This document shows, piece after piece, positions 46,585 through 56,100 of a DNA stretch of 64,000 nt (the first letter of the stretch is position 1; every line of letters starts with the position of its first letter). The DNA lies in the NCBI GenBank assembly GCA_044224515.1, contig JBGAKH010000011.1, positions 99,700 through 163,699 of the forward strand. The letters run 5' to 3'. A program made the position numbers and the translations under genes. The notes below the pieces were generated by a model, which was not told where the DNA came from, ran no database searches, and saw only the letters and a program-made list of their open reading frames with translations. Origin of the DNA: JBBATK01 sp044224515. Its GTDB lineage: Bacteria > Bacteroidota > Ignavibacteria > Kapaibacteriales > NICIL-2.

Positions 46585-49500
46585 ATGCGTAGGAGAGCTG
46601 AGAGTATATCGGGCTGCTTCATCATTGCCCTCATGATGTTGCTGGGCAGCGCTATGTCTCTTGAAGCCCAGCGCACGAGGGCAGACCTTAACCTTATCCG
46701 ATCGACCTTCTTTGGTCTTACCAACAACATTGGCTATCTGCTGGATGTAACAACAGACGCACAAGGCTTTGTCTATGGTACAGGCTGGTGTCTACGTATG
46801 CAAACAACTCCCGGTGTGTACGCTCCCGGTAGTGCAGGGCGCAATGAAGTGATGGTGTTTAAGATGGATCCTGCGCTAGGACAAGTGGTGTGGGCAACCT
46901 ACGTAGGAGGTGCCGCAGATGATGCCGGCGGCTCTATCGTGGTCACACCTTCCGGCGAAGTGATCGTGGGAGGTTATACGCAGTCAACCAATTTTCCCTT
47001 CACAAACACCGGGTCACAGCCGCCCGTGAGTGGCTCCCAGGCTTACGCCTTTGTCTTGAAGTTGAGCGCAGATGGTTCGCAGTTGATGTTTTGTACACTA
47101 CTCGGAACCATTCAAATCCGTGATAAAGGACTCGAAAGTGCGGAGCGAGGTGCTATCATTTGCACGAATAACTCCGGGTCAATCTTTGCAACTGCAACAT
47201 CAATAAATATTGGTTGGGGAGTGACCGGCAATTGTTTTCAGTTTAGCTCCTTCGGCAACACCGATATCGTGTATTCCAAGCTCTCGCAAAACGGACAAAT
47301 CCTTTACGGTACCTACTTTGGTGGTGAACGTGCTGAAATTGCCAGCGATATCTGTTGTGTTCAGAACAAGATCTATATCAGCGGAAGTACAGGCTCAGCC
47401 GGACTCCCACTGCACGCAGGGAAGAATGTGGATCCGGGTGACGGATTCATCTTACTTGCAGACGACAATAACTCAAACGTAGCTCCGCGACGGTGTATGG
47501 TTATTGGTACAGGGGCTATTGATAATATCACTGCCTTATGCTACGATCCATTGCACCAGCGAATGCTCTTCGTTGGAACCTTTGAAGGTTCAAACGCTAC
47601 AGTGACGACGACATTTCAAAAAGGACATAATGCAGGCGGGGTGCTCTCTTGCATCGATACTGCACTGGTTGAACAAGGATTTTATAGTGTTCTGGGTTTG
47701 CGAGTCGTGCCTCGCAGTTTGGTGATGAATCTGGACGGATCAATCTACATAGGCTCCTATGTAACCAAGAACGGGACAGCTCCTGTTTCATTAAATCCAT
47801 GGCAAGATCACAATCAGGGTGATTTTGATGCCGCGTTGACGGTTGTCGACAGCAGTGGATCCAAGCTTCTTTATGGCACCTATCTCTGTGGTGTACGCGA
47901 AGACTATAGTGCGGTCACGATCGCTCTTTCTCACAGTGGCTGTTTCTTAAGGGTACTTGTGGGTCTCACAACACACTCGGAGAATTTTGTGACGACCGCC
48001 GACGCATATCAGCCTGATAAGCTAAACGACGACGAAGATCAACCTGCGCTATGTTTGTTCACGACCCTGGAAGACACCCGTCTCCTTGTGAACCTATCGA
48101 TGTGTACGAACGAAGTCAGTGCAACAATTAACTCAGTGTGTAATCCCTTAAAAGTTGTATGGGACTTTGGTGACGGAGTGAAGGACAGTTCGGGTAGTTC
48201 GGTGCGCCATCGTTATGCTCGCAGCGGAGTCTATACGATGAAGGTGCGAATGTACTACTATGAGCCGGACACAATTACGGTCGTAGAAGAAGTGCCGCTG
48301 ACCGGGGCAGTTAAAGTTGATGCAGGTCCGGATACAACGGTGTGCGCCAAGAATCCTCGTACGCAGCTTTTCGCAAAAAATGCCGTGATCTGCAGCTGGA
48401 GTCCACCCGGACTATTCGACAACCCTCGCTCTCTCAAACCGACGATTAATCCAAGCACAAATACCACGGTGTATGTGCACGCTACAGACCTCAATGGCTG
48501 CGAGTCTGATGATACACTTACGATTTTCGTTAACAATACCGTCGCGTCCATTCGCGGAGATACGATTGTCTGTCTCGGTCAACCTGTAACACTTCATGGC
48601 GGCGGTGGTTTGTCTGTGAGGTGGATACTCGACTCTGCCAAAACCTCGATAGCAGGATCCGACATTATCCTCAACCTCAAGAAAACTACGCGCGTAAAAT
48701 GCATTGTGACGAACGGAGCATGTGTCGATTCTGTGATTCAGATCATACGAGTTGTTACTGCGCCTATCTTATCGATGCCGGTACCCCAGGTTGTCTGTCC
48801 CGGTGTAACCACCGAACTCAAAACCCTTATCAAGTATCCACCGAATTGCGATAGTTCGATCATCTCGTACACATGGTCACCCAACACAAACATTGACGAC
48901 ATCCATTCAGCACATCCCTCGGTTTGGCCATCGCAAAACACGTGGTACAAATTGGACGTGCTAACCGGAGCGGGTTGTATTCTGCGTGACAGTGTGTATA
49001 TGACGATGCGTACAGCGAAAGTCACTAAGATCATTTCTGATACCGGAATGTGTCAGGGACAAGCTCTGCAGCTTTGGGCACAAGGAGCTGACAGCTATCG
49101 CTGGAGTCCTCCGGACGGACTGAGTGATCCGAATATTCCGTCGCCTGTTTGTACTGCAGGACAGAACACCACCTACACCGTCTACACCACAAATGGTCCG
49201 TGTTTGGATAGTCATACTGTTCACGTTGAAGTGCGTGAACTACCTGTTTTCAGTATGATGAAGGACACAGCCGTGTGTAGAGGGTCGTTCGTGCGGCTTT
49301 TTGTTCAACCTGCTGCCTCCGGCAGCAGCTGCATGTGGTGGCCTGCAGACGGTGTTGACGATGCCTTTGCGCTTAACACGATGGCGCGCGTGCAACAGAG
49401 CCGAACATACTATGTCATGGTCCGAAGCTCGCCGTTCTGTGCGGTAATCGACTCAGTCTTCGTACGCGCGGATAGCACAGTTGCTGTTGACGCGGGTTCG

Positions 49501-50868
49501 GATCAAGAACTCTGTCCGGGCGAAGTCTGTGCCATAGATCTCAGCGCTATCGCAGACAGTGCGGCAAGCTACGTCCTGGAGCCACCTCTTGCTCAGTACA
49601 ATAGTCTGAGTAAACGCTTTGAATTCAGCGCTACACAGGAAGGTGTCTATCATGTACGTGCGATAAAAGGTGTATGCGAGTCGTTGGACAGCATGTCGCT
49701 GCGTCTCAAACCCGCAGTTAGCGCCGCTGTTGTCGTGGTGGACAGTGTTGTGTGTGCCGGGCAATCTGCACGCATTCAAATTGCGCTACCAAATGCAGCA
49801 AGCATCGTGTGGTTACGTGACGGAGTGGAAGACACCTTGGTGGACAACGCTTATGCGGCATCCATTGTCACGCGGTCAATCGATACTGCCACCCGTTTTC
49901 GATTCCATGTGCGTCGCAACGGCGAGTGTGATTTCGATAGTAGTATAAGCATTCGTCCTGCACTCACTGTATCACTGAAAGGCATGCAGAATCTCATCGG
50001 TTGTAGAGGAGACACAGTGGCGCTGTCCTTGGAAGCACAAGGCGCCGTCTCCGCACGATGGACGCCTTCTCAAGGCCTAAGCGACGACGGCATATTGAAT
50101 CCTCGCGTCGTTTTTGGCGATGTACGCAACTACGACCTTGTGCTACGTTCAGCAGAGGGTTGCGAACAACGTTACACAATGAGTGTCGGAACCCACGAAG
50201 GTTCTTCAGTCGTGTTTCATGTCGACAGCATCGTAGGTACTGTTGGAGATACCGCACACCTACGCGTGCACGCAACAGCCCCGGAGCCGCTCCGGTTAGG
50301 TCGTGATCTCATCCTTCAGGTCAATGCACGTGCTTTGTGGAACGAATCGAGTTTGGAATCTGAAATCAAAGATCGTGTGCTATCGATACACATTCCCGTA
50401 CATCAGCTCAATCTTATAGCCGGTGAACAAACTGTGGCTGAGATTCCCGTTCGAATCCTTGCGAGCTCAGATGAACGTTCTGTTCTGCATTTGGTAGTGG
50501 ACAGCGCTGTGCGCTGGCAGAGCAGTATTTGTGATGCCTACGAACTTCATGCTGCCGAGCTTCTATCATTGAGCTGTTTAGGTCCTGCCCGAGGCGTAGA
50601 GTTTGGTCCGGCAACGGCATTTGAGATACGTCCGACACCTGCCCTAAACCACATTCATCTGCAGTATCGATTAGCACCGGACCGGGCTGCCGCCATCCGA
50701 GTGTATTCCGGAATCGGAGTACAGCTACGCGAGTTATGGATCCAAGGCAGTGGGGAGCAAGAAACAGTTTCAATGGACATTTCGGACCTAGCGCACGGAG
50801 TATTGCTAGTAGAGCTCGATGACGGCTATCAAGCCATTCATCGCACCATCGTTAAACAAGATCCGTAA
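46585..50868 (+). CDS. Large PKD/Ig-repeat protein with T9SS sorting domain
   Basis: Secreted protein of 1,427 residues. The signal peptide (ISGCFIIALMMLLGSAMSLEAQ) leads into a beta-propeller-like part with repeated GVYAPG/ATYVGG/GGYTQS segments (about 30-500; similar to SBBP repeats), a PKD domain at about 530-580 (VWDFGDGVKDSSGSSVRHRYARSGVYTMKV), then tandem Ig/SprB-type repeats of about 85-100 residues (CAKNPRTQLFA, CLGQPVTLHGG, CQGQALQLWA, CRGSFVRLFV, CPGEVCAIDL, CAGQSARIQI), and a T9SS type A C-terminal domain (IRPTPALNHIHLQYRL ... HGVLLVELDDG). The ATG at 46585 follows AAGGTGG. Likely an adhesin or gliding-type surface protein. The tRNA-Leu follows. Confidence 0.88.
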   Translation: MRRRAESISGCFIIALMMLLGSAMSLEAQRTRADLNLIRSTFFGLTNNIGYLLDVTTDAQGFVYGTGWCLRMQTTPGVYAPGSAGRNEVMVFKMDPALGQVVWATYVGGAADDAGGSIVVTPSGEVIVGGYTQSTNFPFTNTGSQPPVSGSQAYAFVLKLSADGSQLMFCTLLGTIQIRDKGLESAERGAIICTNNSGSIFATATSINIGWGVTGNCFQFSSFGNTDIVYSKLSQNGQILYGTYFGGERAEIASDICCVQNKIYISGSTGSAGLPLHAGKNVDPGDGFILLADDNNSNVAPRRCMVIGTGAIDNITALCYDPLHQRMLFVGTFEGSNATVTTTFQKGHNAGGVLSCIDTALVEQGFYSVLGLRVVPRSLVMNLDGSIYIGSYVTKNGTAPVSLNPWQDHNQGDFDAALTVVDSSGSKLLYGTYLCGVREDYSAVTIALSHSGCFLRVLVGLTTHSENFVTTADAYQPDKLNDDEDQPALCLFTTLEDTRLLVNLSMCTNEVSATINSVCNPLKVVWDFGDGVKDSSGSSVRHRYARSGVYTMKVRMYYYEPDTITVVEEVPLTGAVKVDAGPDTTVCAKNPRTQLFAKNAVICSWSPPGLFDNPRSLKPTINPSTNTTVYVHATDLNGCESDDTLTIFVNNTVASIRGDTIVCLGQPVTLHGGGGLSVRWILDSAKTSIAGSDIILNLKKTTRVKCIVTNGACVDSVIQIIRVVTAPILSMPVPQVVCPGVTTELKTLIKYPPNCDSSIISYTWSPNTNIDDIHSAHPSVWPSQNTWYKLDVLTGAGCILRDSVYMTMRTAKVTKIISDTGMCQGQALQLWAQGADSYRWSPPDGLSDPNIPSPVCTAGQNTTYTVYTTNGPCLDSHTVHVEVRELPVFSMMKDTAVCRGSFVRLFVQPAASGSSCMWWPADGVDDAFALNTMARVQQSRTYYVMVRSSPFCAVIDSVFVRADSTVAVDAGSDQELCPGEVCAIDLSAIADSAASYVLEPPLAQYNSLSKRFEFSATQEGVYHVRAIKGVCESLDSMSLRLKPAVSAAVVVVDSVVCAGQSARIQIALPNAASIVWLRDGVEDTLVDNAYAASIVTRSIDTATRFRFHVRRNGECDFDSSISIRPALTVSLKGMQNLIGCRGDTVALSLEAQGAVSARWTPSQGLSDDGILNPRVVFGDVRNYDLVLRSAEGCEQRYTMSVGTHEGSSVVFHVDSIVGTVGDTAHLRVHATAPEPLRLGRDLILQVNARALWNESSLESEIKDRVLSIHIPVHQLNLIAGEQTVAEIPVRILASSDERSVLHLVVDSAVRWQSSICDAYELHAAELLSLSCLGPARGVEFGPATAFEIRPTPALNHIHLQYRLAPDRAAAIRVYSGIGVQLRELWIQGSGEQETVSMDISDLAHGVLLVELDDGYQAIHRTIVKQDP

Positions 50869-50961
50869 TGTTCAGAGTCATCCCGGCTTCCTGCGACTCA
50901 GCGTTAAGCCCTAACCAACACGCAATCGCTGCATTCTCCGTATATTTGTAATCCCATACAA

Positions 50962-51042
50962 GCGGACGTGGCGAAATGGCAGACGCGCCAGACTTAGGAT
51001 CTGGTATGGAAACATGTGAGAGTTCAAGTCTCTCCGTCCGCA
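50962..51042 (+). tRNA. tRNA-Leu (anticodon UAG)
   Basis: Acceptor stem GCGGACG (50962-50968) pairs with CGTCCGC (51035-51041), discriminator A at 51042. Anticodon stem CCAGA/TCTGG encloses CTTAGGA, anticodon UAG. A long variable arm and the T arm GAGAG-TTCAAGT-CTCTC are present, as required for a class II leucine tRNA. CCA is not encoded. A hairpin terminator follows. Confidence 0.96.
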
Positions 51043-51056
51043 CACACGATCATCAT

Positions 51057-51093
51057 ATACCCTTTGAGCACAGCGCCCAAAGGGTATTTTTTT
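51057..51093 (+). terminator. Terminator of tRNA-Leu
   Basis: Perfect 10-bp stem ATACCCTTTG/CAAAGGGTAT around an 11-nt loop, followed by T7. Confidence 0.92.
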
Positions 51094-51193
51094 GGGGGGG
51101 CTAAGACCTATAACTAGTTCTTTCGGTACACCATCCTTACTCTGAACAAAACAAATTCGCGCGCGTCAAATCATTGCACTTAGATACTACGCT

Positions 51194-51387
51194 GGAGAAT
51201 CCGCGCCCAATGACCCACCAATTCCACGAATGTCGACCCATCGGTTCCGCCTTGTTCGTTCTTGCTGATCTGCATTGTAAGTTGCGCAACCAGTATGGCT
51301 TGGAGACGCAGGATATGGCCGGTTTGTCATGAAGTTGCATGATCAATCCGCGGCGGACATGGTGGGTTAGAAAGACCGGATTGTCCA
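51194..51387 (+). mobile_element. Short TIR element, copy A (MITE-like, 194 bp)
   Basis: Begins GGAGAATCCGC and ends in GGATTGTCC, matching the terminal inverted repeats GGAAAATCCGC/GCGGATTTTCC of the two other copies (the right inner GC is diverged here). Shares with them CCACCAATTCCACGAA, the central CTGATCTGCATTGTAA and ATCAATCCGCGGCGGA before the end. Non-coding. It lies 150 bp after tRNA-Leu. Confidence 0.75.
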
Positions 51388-51595
51388 CGATACGCACGAA
51401 TCTCGGTCACGCAAGCGTCGTATAGGGCGATTTAAAATGCCTCACACGTAAAGTTCAGCTTTGCGCGTGTTAAAGTTGGACTTGTTCAGACCTACCCTAA
51501 TTGCTGTGTTTGCCACATCAACTATGGATTTGTGAAATCAAAAACATACTCAGAAATGGCTCTGCCAAAGCAAGAACAGTTTGGTAGCGATTGGC

Positions 51596-51706
51596 TGGCT
51601 ACTTTGGTCCGCCGCGGGCTGGCTAGTTTGGACCGGCGGAGACTGGCTAGTTTGCTCCGCTGTAAGTGGCTAATTCGTTTCGACCTCGAGTGGCTAATTT
51701 CTCCGT
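51596..51706 (+). repeat. 24-bp phased TGGCTA repeat array, five units
   Basis: TGGCTACTTT, TGGCTAGTTT, TGGCTAGTTT, TGGCTAATTC and TGGCTAATTT begin at 51596, 51620, 51644, 51667 and 51691, so spacing is 24, 24, 23 and 24 bp; the first three are followed by GG/GC-CCGCC-like sequence. Multiple phased repeats of this type occur at the ends of IS21-family elements, so this may be an IS end remnant; no istA or istB gene is present. Apart from copy A of the TIR element and this array, 51094-51992 has no gene I can support. Confidence 0.7.
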
Positions 51707-51992
51707 TTTTTCCAACTATGCATAAGGACGATGAGAACGAGCGTTGCTGCTTGCAAATATAAAGGCGCAACTCATTGAAATTATTGATGATGGCGCTCGC
51801 GCTTGTGTGTTTCTGCCAAGACAAGAGTAGATCTGAGTGTTTTATGAGTGGTCAGAGACGAATTGTCAATGAATATATTCGAATGAAACGTACCGCATAT
51901 GTATGTCAAGAATACTTGAGTTTGTGGTATTAATAGTGTAATGCCGAAATGCGAGTATTAAGCTAAGTTTCGATGTTTTTCATCGTTTTGGA

Positions 51993-53072
51993 ATGAAGTT
52001 GCAACGCTCCGAATTCCTCAAGCGCTTTTCCGTCTCGCTGAATCTATCTCAGTTTGAGGGTAAGAACATTTTGAGCTCTGAGGAATCAATGGCCCTGCGG
52101 TATTCGAGCATTGTAGATGCCATAATCGACAATGAAGCATGTTTTATTGGGGTGTATGACTTAACTAGAAGTGAGAAGCAGTATGTATTTGTATCTAACG
52201 GATGTCGCCGAATTCTGGGATACAGTCCAGAAGAGGTTTTAGCCCAAGGTTTTGAATTGGCTGCAGCTATGATCCATGAAGAAGATATGGAGCGATTGCT
52301 GCAGTTCAATCTTGAAATGAATCAAGAATTTCGGGATCTGCCATTCGAACAGATTCGATCTAAGGTGTTCTCATGCGAGAATCGCATTCGCCAAAAATCT
52401 GGTAAAGTGATCTGGATGCGTTCGCACTCACAGTTGTTAACTAAGACGGATTTCGGTGAACCTCAGTTAGTGTTCTTTGTTAACACCGATGTTACCAGGG
52501 AAAAAGAGCTTGACCTTGCGTTAATCGAAAAATCTAAGAGAGAGATAGATCTCTTGGAACAAAATGGAAAGCTTGAGATAGAACAAGAGAGGCAGAAGAT
52601 TGAGATTATGCGATTAGAACTCGAAAAGCTCCGTTTAGAATTGGACTACAAGGAAAAAGAACTATTGCACTACGCAATGAATCTTGCCGCAAAAAATGAA
52701 TTGATGAGTTCGATAAAGAATGCTATTCGTCAAATTGGGAATTTCTCTTCAGAGAAAATTCAGAACGAGATCAACAGCAGTTTAAATGCCCTTTATGACA
52801 CGCGAAGCGTAGAAGAGGAGTGGGAGTCGTTTCAAGTACAGTTCAACGCTATTAACCCTGACTTCAGTAAAAAATTACTAAAAGCCTATCCTAATATCAC
52901 TAAATCAGAACTTAGTATCATTTCGATGCTGCGACTCCAAATGCAACCGAAAGACATTGCGCGGTTTAAGTATGTTAGCGTTTCAAATATACGCAATCAT
53001 ATTGGGCGTATTCGACGCAAGCTTGGCTTACGTCGGACACAGAATATCTCGAAATATTTAGCTGAATTCTAA
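51993..53072 (+). CDS. PAS / coiled-coil / LuxR-type HTH regulator
   Basis: Cytoplasmic protein of 359 residues. A PAS domain (about 40-175; IVDAIIDNEACFIGVYDL, FVSNGCRRILGYSPEEV, VFFVNTDVTREKEL) is followed by a long coiled coil (about 175-235, heptads rich in Glu, Lys, Leu) and a C-terminal helical region with a LuxR-type HTH (about 290-359; FSKKLLKAYPNITKSELSIISMLRLQMQPKDIARFKYVSVSNIRNHIGRIRRKLGLR). This architecture is common for Bacteroidota transcription factors. It is 73 bp upstream of the giant T9SS gene on the same strand and AT-rich relative to the backbone, so it is the natural candidate regulator of that gene. Confidence 0.85.
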   Translation: MKLQRSEFLKRFSVSLNLSQFEGKNILSSEESMALRYSSIVDAIIDNEACFIGVYDLTRSEKQYVFVSNGCRRILGYSPEEVLAQGFELAAAMIHEEDMERLLQFNLEMNQEFRDLPFEQIRSKVFSCENRIRQKSGKVIWMRSHSQLLTKTDFGEPQLVFFVNTDVTREKELDLALIEKSKREIDLLEQNGKLEIEQERQKIEIMRLELEKLRLELDYKEKELLHYAMNLAAKNELMSSIKNAIRQIGNFSSEKIQNEINSSLNALYDTRSVEEEWESFQVQFNAINPDFSKKLLKAYPNITKSELSIISMLRLQMQPKDIARFKYVSVSNIRNHIGRIRRKLGLRRTQNISKYLAEF

Positions 53073-53145
53073 TTCACAATTCGTTCACTTAGAGCTCTTG
53101 AGGGAGTGTAGAAAAGTGAAACACTTTACTTTAAAAGAAAGTGCC

Positions 53146-56100
53146 ATGAAGAAACTACTATATTACGTTTCGGTAGTAATTGTGTTGTTAAGCCTCACAA
53201 GTGTCCCTGTGAAGACCCAATCACTGTCGGTCTATGACATTGACGTTAGCAATTTTCCCACTGTGAAGATCCGCGTCTTCGTGTTCGACCAGAATGGCAA
53301 TCTACTCCGCAATCTGTCTCCAGCACAGTTCCAGATTGTTGAAAATGGGAATCCTCGTACAGTTAGCACCTATAGCTGCGGGCCACAATCTACACCATGC
53401 CCAAACTTATCGGCAGTGCTGACGGTCGATGTTTCCGGGTCGATGGATCAAGGGGCACCAAGACGCATAGACTTAGCGAAATCTGCCGCCAAAGCTTTCG
53501 TGCGTGCATTAGCACTGAATGTGAACGAGTGTGCAGCGACAAGTTTTGACCAACTGAATTATCTCAACTGCGATTTTACACGTGACACCACCCGACTTCT
53601 AAACGCGATAAACGGGCTGGCACCTCTTGGTGGTACAGACTATGACATGGGCTTTCGCAATAGTCCAGCCGGAGGTCTAGTCGTAGCACAGCGTTCGCAA
53701 CCTAACAATCGACGTGTGTTAGTGTTTCTTACCGATGGCCTGGGTGCCGGTAATGAAGCTGCGATCACATCGATGGCGCAATCCAACAATATCAAAGTGT
53801 ATTGCATCGCAGTGGGTATGGGGACGCCACAAATTTTAAAAAATATCTGCACAGCGACCAATGGACAGTGGTTTGACAATGTCAATCAAATAGCGCAGGC
53901 AGAAGCTATATACAGGCAGATCTCCAGTTATGAACAGTGCTATCCCCCCTGTGAGTTAAGCTATACGAGTGCTCTGGACTGTAATCAAAACCGTAGTGTC
54001 ACCATAACAATTCCAAGTTTGGGTATCTCACAAGTGGTGAACTACGCTTTACCCACTTCACTTATACCAAGACTGAGTTATAGTAAGACGGGAGTTAGTT
54101 ACGGAGGAGTCCCTCCGGCCACAACGCGAGATTCGACAGTAGTACTGACAGCGCAAAACGGAACTGTTACAGTGAATAGCGGCAGCTTCAGCAACACAAA
54201 GTTCAGTGTCGTGAATTGGGGTGGATCCTCTCCTCCTTTTACCCTAAGTAACGGTCAAACACGTACTCTAACGGTACGATTCTCTCCAATTGACTCAAGC
54301 ATGCAGTTCGGCTCGTTGAGCTTGAACACAAATGCCTGTAACAATGGAAGTTTTGTTGTCTCGGGAGGCTATGCATCCCGGACTGTGGCTACACGTACAC
54401 TTGCCGTTGTTGAACCTAATGGTGGCGAAAACTACAGCACCTGTGACTCCATGAAGATACGATGGAGTGGCATTCAGCTAAGTGACACAGTCCGTGTAGA
54501 GTTAAGTACTAATAACGGTGCAAGCTGGACTAAGATCAAGGATTCGGTCACGAATACAAATCAATTGGTCATTAAAACACCAGCAAGTGTTGGCACGCAG
54601 AATTTAGTGCGAGTGTCACAGTTAAAGAAGCAGAGTGACACTATGATGTTGTTGCCGAATTACTTCAGGGGAAACACCAGTTATGTTAAGCCGCACCCGG
54701 CGAACGGAAATATTGTCGCTGCATGCAATGGATGGCCGGGAGGAACCTCGAAACTCTCAAGTCTTCGTGACGAACGAAAAGTATTTATTTACGACTGCAA
54801 TTCCGGAGATACGATAAAGACCTTCACACCAACAGGCTCTGCAGCGTATTCAAACGCTTATGCCGTGGCTTGGAGTTCAACCGGTGACACGTTAATAAGC
54901 CTCCATTATGCACCGGCAACTGCGAGCTCATATGTGTTTATTTGGAATTATAACACTGGCAGTGTGCTGAGTACAATAACAATATCTGCAAGTGAGGCAG
55001 TTGACTGTGATATTGATGCAACGGGTACGCGAATTGCGGTTGCATTGCAGAAGGTAAATAACAACGTACTTCTTTACAACGTTACAAGTGGATCCCTACT
55101 GCAAACTCTTGCGTATCATGACAATAAAGTGTGGCGGGTACGATTTAATCCGCAGGGTACACGTCTTGCATCATGTGGCCAAGATAATCGTGCCATAATC
55201 TGGGATGTTTCAAGCTATGCGCGACTCATTACTATTACGCAGCCAAGTGTTGTAACGTGCGTAGCCTGGAGTCCCACACAGGCACAGTTCGTAACCTCTT
55301 GCAGTGACAATTATTCACGTTTGTATGATGGGTCTACGGGGGCGCTTATTAGGACATTTAATGGTGCAGTTGTTGGCACCGGTCCCCTTTATTGGACGTC
55401 ATTTAATGGTGATGGTTCAAGAATTCTCTCAAGTGGAACTTCAAATTCATCACGTAGCGCAATATGGAATGTATCATCAGGTGCATTGGTAACATCGTTT
55501 GATTTTACATCCCGGGTAAATAAGGCTGTGAATGCTGGTAATAGTTGTTGTTATACGCAGAATGGGAATATAGTTACAGCCAACTTAGGATATGGATTAA
55601 ATCTTTTTACGTCATCCGGTAGTTTTGTTCGGTCTTTCGCCAGAATAAATGGATTAGTACAATGGGGAAGCTCTGTCGATTTTAGTACAGATGGTGCTTT
55701 AATTGCAATTACAGGTACAATGGGAGAAACTATCGTTTATGATTCGAAAACAAAGGATACTGTAAAAGTTATTACAGGTAGCTCGGAGAATCCGTCTTGG
55801 CCCTTCGATTGGCGAGCATCAACACAGTTTAGTCCAAACGGTCAATATTTAGGCATCAAGGATCCAGACGGTCTGGTTCGACTATACTCAACAAGTACGT
55901 GGACACTTGTTAAATCTATTTCGACTGGCAGTACTAGCCCAGCATTTTGTTTTTCTCCTGATGCGCAGTCTTTTGTTGTTAACAATAGCTTGTACAACGT
56001 AAGTACTGGAAGCTTAACAAGAACATTTTCTACTGGGATTAACGTTAGGGCAATTTGCTTTGATCAAACTGGCACGACAGCGTATTTAGCTGGAGGTGCA

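Noticed and set aside
51194..51387. Integron attC sites for the repeated 194-bp sequences
   Set aside because: The R' and R'' core motifs (GTTRRRY and RYYYAAC) are not seen, and the recombinase is not an IntI type.
51522..51824. 100-codon minus-strand frame with SKLASLRR repeats
   Set aside because: Translation of the 24-bp DNA repeats; not a gene.
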